NCBI GenBank assembly: GCA_934045075.1 | Contig: OW203740.1 | Span: 14,980,346 to 15,044,345, forward strand | Source: Yponomeuta sedellus | Lineage: Eukaryota; Arthropoda; Insecta; Lepidoptera; Yponomeutidae | DNA length: 64,000 nt | Direction: 5' to 3' | In this document: piece after piece, positions 1 to 9,945 of the stretch | Position numbering within the stretch: the first letter of the stretch is position 1 | Layout of the letters: each line of letters begins with the position of its first letter | Translations under genes and position numbers: made by a program | The notes under the pieces: generated by a model | Told to the model about the DNA's origin: nothing | The model's input: the letters and a program-made list of their open reading frames with translations, nothing else | The model's database searches: none

Positions 1-2491
1 ACAAGTATATCGACCTGAGTAGTTTCAAATCACCAATATGTCTTAGCTTTTTGAATACGACAGTAAGCTTCCTAACTCTGCCAGACAAGCCCTTAATGTG
101 TTGATGCCAATTTAACCTGTCATCAATCACTACTCCAAGATATTTCATATGACTAACTCTTTCCAGAGGCATACAATCCTTGCAGAGAATTCGGTTTTGT
201 GAATGGCATGTATGTGCACGGATACAAATTTTCTCGATTTCGGTATTGTTTCGTATTGAAAATGCCATGTATTTAGTTTTTTCAATGTTTAAGGTGAGTA
301 TATTCGATTTCAAGCCTCTAGCGACGGTGCTTAAGCCAGCCTCCGCACGCTCTACCGTCTCTGCCCAGTTTTTGCCGTGGAAGACGAGCGCCGTGTCATC
401 AGCATATGACACAATTTGCCCGTTCTCCAGCTCAAGATTAACTATATCATACATGTATATAAGGAAGAGGCTAGGGCCGAGGATGCTCCCCTGCGGGACA
501 CCATACGAAATAGGCACATCATCACTGGTATAATCCGCTATCTTTACTCTTTGACACCTATTTTCCAAATAGCTGGAGAATAATTTTAAGGGAACACCCC
601 GGATTCCAAGTCCATCCATCTTGGAAAGCAAGATGGGGACAGAGACAGTGTCGAAGGCTTTTGATAGGTCAAGAAATACTCCAATGCACCTATATCCATC
701 GTCCATCCTCTTCACCAGGTTGTGCACAAGCTTATCGACTGCATCCTCGGTAGAACGTCCCGCTGTGAACCCGTATTGGTTTGGTGACAGTAGTTCATAT
801 TTTCTTAGGAAACTTACAAGTCGAGAGTTCATGAGACGTTCCAAGATTTTAGACAGAGCAGGCAGGACGGAAATTGGCCTATAATTGCTGACACTGTCCC
901 TGTCCCCGGCCTTGTAAATTGGAGAGATGAGGGCAGTCTTGAATGCGTCCGGGAAAACACCATTACAAATGCTTAGATTGCAGATGTGAGTAATAACAGG
1001 AATAAGTTTAAATTTAGACGCCTTCAGAACCCTAGCTGATATTTCATCCCAGCCTACTGCGCAATCCATCCTTAGCCCTAGAATGATTTTCTCTATCTCT
1101 TGGTTGTCAGTTTCAGCAAAATAAATAGAATTTGATACAATAGGGGCACTTGAGTAACGTTTCACATTCTCGTCTCCTATAATTTTATGTGCAAGGTTTC
1201 TCCCTACGCCTGCAAGGAATTTATTTACTTCGTTGACAGATTTATGAGGGTTGGTTGGATTCAAAAGCTGATTACTACCATCTCTTTGTGGCTTTAAATT
1301 AGCAAGATCTTTTATGATATTCCAAGTTTTTTTGGGGTCCTTAGAGGCTTTATCGATTTCTGACCGATCATAGCAGCGTTTAAGTTTTTTGAGTAGACCA
1401 TTGCAGAAGTTTCTATACCTTAGATATGTCTTATTTATTATCTCACTTTGGGGATGTTTTTTACATTTCATATGCAGCTTATCTCTGTTTCTTATACAGC
1501 GTAGTAACCCTGGGGTAATCCAGGGTTTGATGATTTTTTTTCTATGTGGGATTTTTTTCGTACTCGTATTTAATTTGACTATTTGGGACAGTTTTTCAAC
1601 GAACAAGTAAGCAGCATCATTTGCATTTGAGCAGGTCAGGACGTCAGAAAAATCTACCGATTTTATTTCTGTTTCAATTTGTTTATAATCAATATGCTTA
1701 GTATATTTCGGGATATTACTGCTGTTCTGTTTTTTCGAACCCAGTGCCAGGCACACGGTGTAGTGATCAGTGATAGAGGACTGAATGACACAAATGTCTG
1801 ACGGCAACGTCGTCTTTATCATAACATGGTCTAGGCAGTTATCTTTACGTGTAGGCAACGTGTGGCCTGGCATTAGCCCATGCGTAGCAAGTAATTCTAG
1901 ATAATGCTGAGAGTTCCTATCATTTTCAGAATTAATATTAATATTTATGTCACCTAATAGAATAATGTTGCTTCTTGAGGATGCCGATAAAAGAACCTCG
2001 TTCGTAGAATTCAGGAATGTATCAATTTTTTTAAATTGGGGTGGGCGGTAAATGGCAATTATGGATAAGTTAATACCATCATCCAAAGTAAGACAGTTGC
2101 CCTCTGCAAAGGTTGGTTCAGAAATTTTGAAATTCAAGTTATCTTTAATATACAAAATAACACCTTCGTTTTGAGTAGCACAATTTTTTGTCACATGATA
2201 CTTGTAGTTGACTAGCGAAGGAGGATTTATTATTTTACTGACCCAACATTCGGTAAGAATTATTACATCAAAATCCACCTTGAGACAATGTAAGAAAACT
2301 TCCAGCTGGTGGAAGTTTTGTTCGATGCTCCTAATATTTTGACATAAAACTTTTAGTGTTCTGTTTTGACTATGAATTATTTGACAAGCCTTACTTGTGT
2401 CTGTTAAGTACGAATTTGATATCTGAAAGCCATCCAAATCACTTGCCACTTTATTTATTTCATTGAATTTTACGTTTATTATAATAAGCGT
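1..2491 (-). CDS. LINE ORF2: endonuclease + reverse transcriptase (partial)
   Basis: I read the minus-strand frame codon by codon from 2491 to 1 and found no stop (about 830 codons, C-terminus outside the window). N-terminal part: APE-type endonuclease with NIRS near residue 50, LTECW, IYRPP, LLGDINI near residue 178 and TDHY near residue 240. RT part: SNYRPIS near residue 540, SKAFDTV near 612 (motif A aspartate), GVPQGSILGP near 665, and catalytic YADD at 395-406. These enzymes nick target DNA and prime reverse transcription on it. Oddity: no in-frame AUG occurs before the middle of the endonuclease (about 1873), and an in-frame stop lies at 2492-2494. The start is therefore lost, non-AUG, or depends on coupled translation after ORF1. 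Confidence 0.88.
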
Positions 2492-2699
2492 TCAACTGGA
2501 GAGATGTCAGAGAGGAGTTGTTGATCATTGCAATGTAATGTTGCACGGTATGTATTTTGTGTTGTGTCACAGTGCTAGAAGAAAGTTGTAATTTCAATTT
2601 ACCTGTACCAATTACTTTATCATGCAAAATAAAAATGAAAAACCTACTAACTTTATGAAATAAGAAACAAGAACTTAGCATTATAAATCGTAAGAATAG

Positions 2700-3623
2700 T
2701 CATTTCTGTGCTTGGTTTCTATTTTTCAGCTCATTCAGTTCCTCCTCGGAATTAATTGGAATGTGCTTGGTTCCTTCAGCTTTTCGCATATAGACTTTAC
2801 CATTTGCGGTCCAGCAGTATGCATAATCATGAGAGCGGGCAAAGTCACGGGCTAGAAACAGTAGTCGTTTTGCCTTTGGTGATAGGTGCTCGGATACATA
2901 GATTCGGCTAGCAGGCTCGTTTAGTCCTAGAAGGGAAGTATTTAGAAACATATCTTTTTTACATGCTTTAGCTCCTGTCAGAAGTTTACTTGTAAACAGG
3001 GTGTTGGAGAACTCGGCTACAATTGTTTGTACATTTTTATCAGTTTTGTTTGGGATGCGGTAGGCATCTTTCAGCTCAGTTGGGTTCATCTCGATCTTGA
3101 GGCTTGCAGAGAGGGTTTTTACCATCTTGAACAGGTCCTCCTTGCTTTCTTGGTTTTTGCGTGGCGCCCCTCTAATTTCAATGCAAGTTTTTCTTATGTT
3201 TCTCTCAATGTTTTCTAATTTTCTGTCTATCTCTGCAATATTTTTTTGCATGAGTTTACGTTCTCCATCCATTTTCGCTATATTTACTTCCAGGTCTTTT
3301 ATTTGATCGGAGATCATAGTCATGGAGTTGCCCATCTCGGTGTTGGAGTTTTAGATCTCTGAGTTTTGTCTTTTTATATCATATATGTGTCTTTCTAGAC
3401 TTTCTAATTTGGAATTTTGTTCTTGCATCAGTGATGTTATCAAACCCTTCATTTCTTCTTTCAATGCATGCATGTTTGATGGTTCCTGATCACCCTCATC
3501 ATAGAGACACCTGGGTCTTTTGTAGTGACGATTACGGCGTTCCTCTCTAGATTGTACATCTGACAAGTCCGGGTTGGACGAGTGCTGAGGGAGTACTTCT
3601 GCTGCTGGTGGCGAGCGTTGCAT
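2700..3623 (-). pseudogene. LINE ORF1: coiled-coil + baculovirus-FP-like protein, one nonsense codon
   Basis: ATG at 3621-3623, stop at 2700-2702; the frame is continuous for 308 codons except for a single in-frame TAA at 3351-3353. The N-terminal third is polar, the middle (after the stop) is a long charged coiled coil, and the C-terminal half (CIEIRGAP, then IYVSEHLSPKAKRLLFLAR) resembles the domain shared by insect LINE ORF1 proteins and the baculovirus FP25K family. Known role of such ORF1 proteins: RNA binding in the LINE ribonucleoprotein. The remainder of the frame is undamaged, so the inactivation looks recent. It is followed by about 200 bp of spacer before ORF2. Confidence 0.8.
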
Positions 3624-3800
3624 GTTCAGGGCGTTAAAAGTTGATTTCAGGGATCACTGGAGCAGAATTCAGCGGCGTAAAACCGAAAAACTTTGGATCA
3701 CTAAAAATTTGTTCACTGAAATTTGTACGAGGGTAGATCTGTTTACACTGGCTTTCGTTAATTTACTTTGTTGTGCTGTAATCACACGGCCACTGTAATG

Positions 3801-4221
3801 ATTATCATATCAGCTTGTAGCTTACACAAAACTAAACAATTTGCGATAACTTTGCAGGTTTAGAACATATTCTATCTTTTTATTATAATATAATTTTCAG
3901 GAGAACTCAAAAGCTTGACAGTTCGGTACTAGTGTCCACAGACTAATTCAAAACCCTTTCACATTTTAAGTAGCCCAGTGGCTGCAAAACTACCGACTTT
4001 AGGTACACAAACGACATTGTGGCGAGAGTTCTTAGCCACAAAACTCTTAAATAATATCACGTATCCATTCATGTAACACAGTTAACAAAAGCTTTTGTAC
4101 TCTACTAACTTTATTTTTAGATGGCTTCCGCATTTTAGAAGTTACGCCTTTCTCAAAAAGCAAGCACGCTCAACTATAGGGCTTAATTCATACTACATGC
4201 ATTGTAAATTCAAATAAATAT
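3801..4221. other. Unassigned spacer
   Basis: AT-rich sequence between the LINE leader and a LINE-tail scrap. I see no open frame, repeat match to other parts of the window, or regulatory signature. Confidence 0.5.
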
Positions 4222-4262
4222 TTTCCCCACTGTATCCCAGAGGGGTAGGGAGAGAGGAGGGT
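4222..4262 (-). mobile_element. Scrap of element-T LINE 3' end
   Basis: Reverse complement reads CTACCCCTCTGGGATACAG, matching the codons just before the 3' end of the element-T LINE seen at 9184-9365 and 19343-19880. Short, so tentative. Confidence 0.35.
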
Positions 4263-4307
4263 TGACAGAGAGGACAGTAAATAATTTTACTATATGGCAG
4301 TTTCATT

Positions 4308-4423
4308 AACATTCACACAACACAATCACTTAACCTGGTCCCAAACTAGGATACCCTGTGCTAGTAACCAAGCAAATCATGGAAATACACCCCTTTAGCC
4401 ACGAGACCAAAGAGGCAGTCAAT
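4308..4423 (-). mobile_element. SINE-C copy (tRNA-derived, decayed)
   Basis: Minus-strand copy beginning GCCTCTTTGGTCTCGTGG and ending in a GTATCCTAGTTTGGGACC tail. The same tail is in the copies at 44904-45121 and 51205-51400. The B box region is deleted. Confidence 0.55.
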
Positions 4424-5194
4424 ATCATGACGTGGTGGAATTTTATGAGTGTCTATTTGATATTAAATTAATGGTATAATATCCATTATGGCTACATATA
4501 AAGTAAAAGTAACTGTTAGCTTTCTTTTGAGATCGTTGAGTAAATACGGGGGTCACCAAACCATCTCTCTTTAAGGACATTGCTGTGTAATGCGACATAT
4601 ACCGAGTTACATGGGAATTTAGATACCGCTGATCACCATCCTAGTGAATTTTTTTTTTTTTAAGAGTTATTGATCTTTGACGTTTAACTGACTCAGATTT
4701 CTAAAGAGTTATGCATATATAGCATGATTTCTCAATCGATATTTCCAAAGATACAACAACTTTAAAGAGTTCGTTGTTAACTACGGAACCTCAAAAAGCG
4801 CACTGGAAGTTACATAAGAAGCAACAATACTCGTATGATCCGGCAAAGAACCGACGATAAAGTGGCATGATGCTTACGCGTACAATATTCATGATTACCA
4901 CCGCTCAGGTCCCCAGAGAACCGCCACCTGTTCGTTTGAGACTGCTAAGAATGGAGACGCCCAATGCCCGACCCATAAAGCAAATATAAATTCTTTAGCT
5001 TACTTTCGGAGTCAATTTGTTACCGAATTGCGACCACAAATAAACAGAATACATACACAGCTGAGGCAGCATAATCCCTTTATTGAGCTAAGCATAAAGA
5101 TCATGTGACTCATCTAAATTGGAACTAGTTTTTACTTTGAAGAAACATATAGTAGTGTGCCTCTTTCTAGCCAATTAAACTTTACCAGAAACAA
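4424..5194. other. Unassigned spacer
   Basis: Mostly AT-rich with a T-run near 4650; no gene or window-wide repeat recognised. Confidence 0.5.
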
Positions 5195-5303
5195 CGACAT
5201 CACAAACGTAAACATCCAACACCTGGGGTTTCTTTTGTCGGGGTTCGAACCCGGGACCTCTTGCATGGTAGGCAGACGCGCTACCGCTAAGCCACAGAGG
5301 TCG
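5195..5303 (-). mobile_element. SINE-C copy (tRNA-derived)
   Basis: Minus strand: GACCTCTGTGGCTTAGCGG (A-box region), then CCTACCATGCAAGAGG and a B box GGTTCGAACCC. It continues into the TTGGATGTTTACGTTTGTG body shared with 44904-45121. Truncated at its 3' end. Confidence 0.7.
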
Positions 5304-5345
5304 TCAAATATATAGATTGATAGATAGAGAACACTTTATTGCGCA
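5304..5345 (-). mobile_element. LINE 3' tail scrap
   Basis: Minus strand reads AATAAAGTGTTCTCTATC followed by TATC repeats. Related tails occur at 42642-42718 (plus) and 62545-62600 (minus), suggesting one LINE family whose far 3' end is repeatedly inserted. Confidence 0.45.
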
Positions 5346-5842
5346 ACCAGAAAAAGAATACAACCATGATTTCTTAAATCTAAGTGATGTTATATCATTG
5401 CAATACTGTAGCATCGCAGTCTCGCTTAGAAATACTTAGACAAAGAGTCTACGTCTGACATGTTAGTAAGACTGAAGATTGATTTAGTTTGTAGAATAAT
5501 AAATAAAGACCTTTGCAAGGATTAGACGCTAATAGCTTTTAAAATCACTCTATTTTCCTCGCATCAAAAAGTCTAAAAGAAAAGCGAAGTCAAACTAATA
5601 ACATACTTAAGGGAAGTTAAGCCTAATGTCTTGAAAATAAGGATTAACGTGCCGTGGTTTGCCAGTCGTCTGCTGACGTCATCACGTCCGACCACGTGGG
5701 CCAATGGACATCATGGCGACATACCATTGTATTATTCAAAGCCATCGATCCGACAACCAGCTGTCTTTTAATGCGGCCAGAACCACGGAAACAATGAAAA
5801 TGTTATCAGCTTCTAAATTACACGTCCAAATGTCCAAATCCT
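5346..5842. other. Unassigned spacer
   Basis: Unique-looking sequence; short open stretches only, no recognisable protein. Confidence 0.45.
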
Positions 5843-6096
5843 CGATATCAACCCTTGTATGTCCACTGCTGGGGCACGGGTCTCTTCCCGCATCGCAGGA
5901 AAGTTAGAACATATTCCACCACAGGGGCCAAATCCGGGTTGGTGGAGCATTGTAAGAAGAGGCGGGCATTACTGTCCGAAGTTATCAAGTCGCCCATAAG
6001 GCCTCTAACATGGTTTAAATACCGCCATTACTTGACAGCCGGCACCAACGGCTTAGCGTGCCTTGCGAAGCACGGGAGTGCTCGGAAAAATTTCAT
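5843..6096 (-). mobile_element. 5S-SINE copy, 5'-truncated
   Basis: Minus-strand copy of the 5S-headed SINE. Reading plus, it starts at the family tail (ATATCAACCCTTGTATG, CAGCAGTGG core altered) and runs through the CACCAACGGCTTAGCGTGCC block before stopping, so the 5S-like promoter head is missing. Confidence 0.75.
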
Positions 6097-6259
6097 TTCA
6101 GATAACCATGTGTTGCGGGACCAATTTGCCTGCGCACCACATTATGACGGATTACTGACGTTTGCTAAATCGTTAGGAATCCTTTCAGATTTTGTGCGCA
6201 CCATTGGGCGGTAGATCACCAGATAAAGAGACGAAAAGGATCGCAGTAATAGCGATATT

Positions 6260-6510
6260 CAGCATTGAGGGACCAACAGATGGTGACACTTTTGGTTCTA
6301 TGTACCTAGCAATGACACTGTCCCAAAGGGCTTCAAGGTCTCTAAACTTTGTCTAGCTCCTAATTCCAGTTATACCGGTCACAGTATTGAGGGACCGATT
6401 GATTGAAGCCACTGAACCTTCACTTTTGGATCTATGTACCAAACAATGTCACTATCCCATGGGGCTGCAAGCTCTATCTAAACTTTGTCCAGCTCTCCTA
6501 GAATAGACAC
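6260..6510. repeat. Diverged two-unit tandem duplication (~125 bp)
   Basis: Two adjacent related units share ATTGAGGGACC, TCTATGTACC, AATG-CACT and CTAAACTTTGTC. Divergence of roughly a quarter indicates an old local duplication. Function unknown. Confidence 0.55.
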
Positions 6511-6994
6511 ATCGATGTCATTGACTTCTAATGGTCTTGCATGTATAGAGCGAAAGTTTTCCAATTAGGGATGAATGTTTGATACACATCGGGGGGTTCA
6601 AGCCGAAAGTTTGAAGTGGTTTACATCGAAATAGTAGAGAATTAATGATTCCGGAATAGCTCTTTTTACATGGTAGATATAGACATCATGATAGTTTGTG
6701 GCCTGAGAAAAAAAAATTACGGCTTATTTGTCTAATAGTGGTCTAGAATAAACTATTACTATTGTTAATCAGGTCGCTAATTGTATTTTTCTCTATTATA
6801 CATAAACGAAATCATACCGTACCTACCAGATACAGTAGGTACTCAGAAAATATAGCGAAAAAAGTTTCTGTGTATGAGAGACTGGCCAGTTATAATCTAT
6901 TTTATGATAGCTTGATTATGTAACCAGTATTTATAACAAAAAGAGGTACGTTCCAATTTCACAATTTCCCTCCACATTTTTTGCGACCTAATTT
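6511..6994. other. Unassigned spacer
   Basis: AT-rich, no gene seen. It might hold the unrecognised left end of the neighbouring mariner remnant, but I could not identify a terminal inverted repeat. Confidence 0.4.
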
Positions 6995-7171
6995 AAATTA
7001 TCGTGTCTCATTGAAAAATTGATCTGCGCCGGGAACGTTTCCGCCCTGTGTTTTTTTAGTATCAAGTGTCGCCTGAAACAAGACAAATAGTACGATAGTT
7101 TTCAAACGGCATTCATGGATGAAGGCCCTGTTAAACCTGAAAACCTTGTATTTTTTGTATAACGAATTCAA

Positions 7172-7447
7172 GCGCGGTCGTCGACTAACTTTGGGGGATG
7201 AAAAAGAAGTGGTCGCCCCTTGACTCATGTTACTGAAGAAAATGTGCTAGCAGTAAAAAAATCGCGCGGTCGTCGACTAACTTTGGGGGATGAAAAAGAA
7301 GTGGTCGCCCCTTGACTCATGTTACTGAAGAAAATGTGCTAGCAGTAAAAAAATCGCGCGGTCGTCGACTAACTTTGGGGGATGAAAAAGAAGTGGTCGC
7401 CCCTTGACTCATGTTACTGAAGAAAATGTGCTAGCAGTAAAAAAATC
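7172..7447. repeat. Perfect 3 x 92-bp tandem repeat
   Basis: Three identical 92-bp units begin at 7172, 7264 and 7356 (each starts GCGCGGTCGTCGACTAAC). I see no difference between units, so the expansion is very young or is an assembly artefact. It multiplies part of the mariner helix-turn-helix coding region. Confidence 0.9.
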
Positions 7448-7494
7448 ATCCAAGACAATAGGTGAGTTACTGCAGATTGGATTGGCAGGCCATC

Positions 7495-7534
7495 ACGAGA
7501 TTCTACACTTGCATCTTCGAATGTAGAATCTCGT
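7495..7534. repeat. Hairpin, 13-bp perfect arms
   Basis: ACGAGATTCTACA (7495-7507) is the exact reverse complement of 7522-7534, with a 14-nt loop, inside the mariner remnant. Confidence 0.75.
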
Positions 7535-7570
7535 AAAGGTTTCCGGATCTAATCCAATAAGGAGGATAGT

Positions 7571-7611
7571 TTCACGCTGGAAACACTACTTCACTGTGTT
7601 TACAGCGTGAA
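7571..7611. repeat. Hairpin, 16-bp arms (15/16)
   Basis: TTCACGCTGGAAACAC at 7571-7586 pairs with 7596-7611 across a 9-nt loop with one mismatch; second hairpin within the mariner remnant. Confidence 0.75.
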
Positions 7612-7844
7612 GAAGGCCCGGGTGGAATGTTGCCGTGATGATTATGATAAACTTTGGAGAAAGATCCTCTCGGCGTCTTCATGACATCCTTACAGGCGAA
7701 TAGTCATGGATTTAACAATATGACCCAGAAACAAAACCACCAGTACTTTGAAATGCTTTAATAAAAAAAATACAGAACACTTTATTTTTGCAAAATTTTC
7801 TGAGCGTTCCACGATCCTGTCGGTCATACGCAAATAGTATATTT

Positions 7845-7975
7845 CATTACAAGTGCGGAAAGGCTGTCATTGCAAAGAGTTCCGACAAATGTCTACCCGA
7901 GCCGAGGCGCAGCCGACGGCGAGGGTTGACAGTCGGAACAAGTTGCAATGACGGTTCCTTCCGCACGTGTACTGA
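7845..7975. repeat. Imperfect fold-back (MITE-like)
   Basis: Left arm with GTGCGGAAAGGCTGTCATTG pairs imperfectly with the right arm GTTGCAATGACGG...CCGCACG. The loop is the short GC-rich CGAGCCGAGGCGCAGCCG. Arms are about 50 bp. A related CACGAGTGCGGGAAA motif sits at 8378-8425. Likely a non-autonomous element; class unknown. Confidence 0.55.
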
Positions 7976-7990
7976 ACGACAATTTTTAAT

Positions 7991-8703
7991 ACAGTTGCGA
8001 CAAAAATAAGCAATGTAATAAAGAAAAATTATTTGGAAAATGGCGCCAACCGTAAAAAAATATAAGCAGAGATTTTTTTTTCTTCACCCATTCTGGGAAA
8101 AAGGGAACTATGCCCATACAGCCAGTCTTCAGTAGGATTTTTTCATTGATGTGAAATGAAAATGAAATTTAATGAGTTGAAATGAAACCTAACCTAACTC
8201 ATTCAATCAAATCATTAAATCTGACATTGCAACAAATTAATAGCTTCTTTTTAGAAATATACGTATTTGCATGAATCATAAAAACTTCTATGAATTTTTT
8301 TAGTAAAAACTTCATGGTTGGTTTTTCTTTTTAATAGACATTATTTTGCCAGTTGGCAAAGAGAACGCACGAGTGCGGGAAAGGTAAAAAAAAGCACGAG
8401 TGTGTAATAGCCCACATCCCGCACGCTATACGTCCCTGCAATACGCCACTTTTTGAGCAACTGTATTAAACATACAATTTTATTACCTTCTACTTTGGTG
8501 AAAAATTCTAAATATTTATAAAAAACCGTTCTCTCAAATTACCCCATATGTTACGGCATTAAGATTTATGGAACAGCTAAAAATTCTACAGCGATTTCGA
8601 AGTTTTCCTCATAGTAAATGTTGTTTTGTAATAACGAGTAGAAGACCCTACTTTCACTGTAAATATGTGGATTTTATTACATCCTGTTACATTATTTTAC
8701 ATT
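7991..8703. other. Mostly unassigned; CACGAGTG repeat at 8370-8430
   Basis: AT-rich. The only structure noted is a pair of GCACGAGTG motifs and a GCCCACATCCCGCAC stretch around 8370-8430, related to the fold-back element upstream. Confidence 0.4.
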
Positions 8704-8850
8704 TTGGGCGGCTGGATAACTTCAGACAGTAAGAACCGCCACTGACTTAAAATCCTCCACCAACCCGGACTTGGCCTTCGTGGTGGAGTATAGCCTAACC
8801 ATCCTGCGATACAGGAAAAGATCCGTGCCCCAGCAGTGGGGACGTACATT
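8704..8850 (+). mobile_element. 5S-SINE 3' part
   Basis: Sense orientation: GGGCGGCTGGATAACTTC through CCCCAGCAGTGGGGACGTAC. 5'-truncated, as expected for target-primed insertion. Confidence 0.7.
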
Positions 8851-9183
8851 CTGTATTTAAAAAAGTATTTTACAAATATTGAGTTTGTACGGTTTCTCTT
8901 CTATACGAATGACTGAAGAAAGCTACATTTTTAAAAGGACAAGGACACAGGCTTAGCATCCGCAAAAAAAGGTCACCGTAGATGATTGGAAGTAATCTAC
9001 TCAGTGTAAAGATTCACACTGAAAGCCTTTCCACTCCTTCGAATAAATAACTGAGAAACGTACGCCACAAAGACAGATACGCTTATACAAAGGCGGCTAG
9101 GGAGCCGAGGGCTAACTGCCTACCTTCTTCAAGATTATTAATAAAATGCCCTATTCCCGAAACTTGTCACAATAAATAATAAT
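8851..9183. other. Unassigned spacer
   Basis: No gene seen; a small 7-bp-arm hairpin around 8999-9020 only. Confidence 0.4.
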
Positions 9184-9365
9184 TTTGGACCAAATAGGGG
9201 ATGTATTAGCAAAGGGGAAGATAAAAAGTGCCCGGAACCGGCGTGCGTGCATGCAACGACTTGTGAACGTTGATGAAGCGAAGGTGATCTGTCAGGATCG
9301 TGGCAAGTGGCAGTCCCTAATATCTGCCTACCCCTCCGGGATACAGGCGCGAGGTTGTTATGTTA
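9184..9365 (+). pseudogene. Element-T LINE, C-terminal coding fragment
   Basis: Plus-strand frame reads DQIGDVLAKGKIKSARNRR, then VNVDEAKVICQDRGKW and SLISAYPSG. This is the extreme C-terminus of the LINE whose longer copy is at 19343-19880. 5'-truncated, no stop within the matched segment. Confidence 0.65.
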
Positions 9366-9561
9366 TGTGATAATAATTTTGTGAAATACCATTTTAATGT
9401 GTATAATTTTCAATATTGAAATATAAAAATACTTAGTCTGCGGTTAAACGTCCGCATGAAATGTGTAAAAGAAAATGTGTTGAAGCTCACGCAGTTGCGG
9501 TTGCAATTTTTTTCCCGTATGGGTAACGTAATATAAAATATTTTTAAAAACCTATTTAGAG

Positions 9562-9945
9562 TATTTTTATTTTTAATGCACTAACCCGTGCTAAGGAACA
9601 AATTTAAAAACATATTTAGAGGCTAAAAATTTCACCCATGCCGGGATTCGAACCCGCAACCTCTGGTACGGATAGCCAGAGGTTGCGGGTTCGAATCCCG
9701 GCATGGGTGAAATTTTTAGCCTCTAAATATGTTTTTAAACCTATTTAGAGGTTAAAAATTTCACCCATGCCGGGATTCGAACCCGCAACCTCTGGCTATC
9801 CGTGCCAGCGCTCTACCAATTGAGCCAATGGGCAACTCACCGGCATCAGTGAAATTTCCAACCTCTTTACACTATTCTCTGTATTACGTAATAGGTTTTT
9901 AAATTTGTCCTTAGCACGGGTTAGTGCATTAAAAATAAAAATAGT
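9562..9945. mobile_element. SINE-A rearranged into a giant palindrome
   Basis: Three alternating-orientation pieces of the tRNA-derived SINE-A. The central hairpin has 64-bp perfectly paired arms (9603-9666 and 9676-9739) and a 9-nt loop. Both arms carry the same private variant (AAATATG where other copies have AAATAGG), so one arm was copied from the other. A third antisense piece (9740-9890) contains the whole tRNA-like domain. Outer arms of about 50 bp (TTTTTAATGCACTAACCCG and its complement) close the structure. Confidence 0.85.

Larger units (their letters stand above)
1..3800 (-). mobile_element. CR1/Jockey-group LINE, 5' part (3' end outside window)
   Basis: Non-LTR retrotransposon on the minus strand with a 5' leader (about 3624-3800), ORF1 (2700-3623), a spacer of about 200 bp, and ORF2 (from 2491, running off the left edge). 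ORF2 carries an APE-type endonuclease followed by a reverse transcriptase; ORF1 is a coiled-coil protein with an FP-like C-terminal domain. This order is typical of CR1/Jockey/Daphne-type elements of arthropods; the exact clade is my inference. The 5' boundary is approximate, placed where the leader stops looking like part of the element; no target duplication can be read because the 3' end is outside the window. Confidence 0.85.
6995..7770 (+). pseudogene. Decayed mariner-type transposase
   Basis: Frame-shifted plus-strand fragments follow the order of a mariner transposase. First comes the N-terminal helix-turn-helix with FKRGRR, then GDEKEVV, EENVLAVKKSIQDNR, LAGHHEILHLHLR (the usual IHSILHEHL region) and VSRWKHYF. 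Then ILTGE-SWI-QYDPETK follows, corresponding to the conserved TGDESW catalytic block. At least four frameshifts or stops break it, and the C-terminal catalytic aspartate region is missing or unrecognisable. A perfect 92-bp tandem triplication (7172-7447) lies inside the DNA-binding part. Known family role: cut-and-paste transposition; this copy cannot encode a working enzyme. Confidence 0.72.

Noticed and set aside
7172..7447. Assembly artefact as sole explanation for repeats and hairpins
   Set aside because: Kept as a caveat, not adopted. Several hairpins replace rather than add to the normal repeat sequence, and some rejoin at microhomology, which assembly errors do not usually produce. 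Raw reads would decide.
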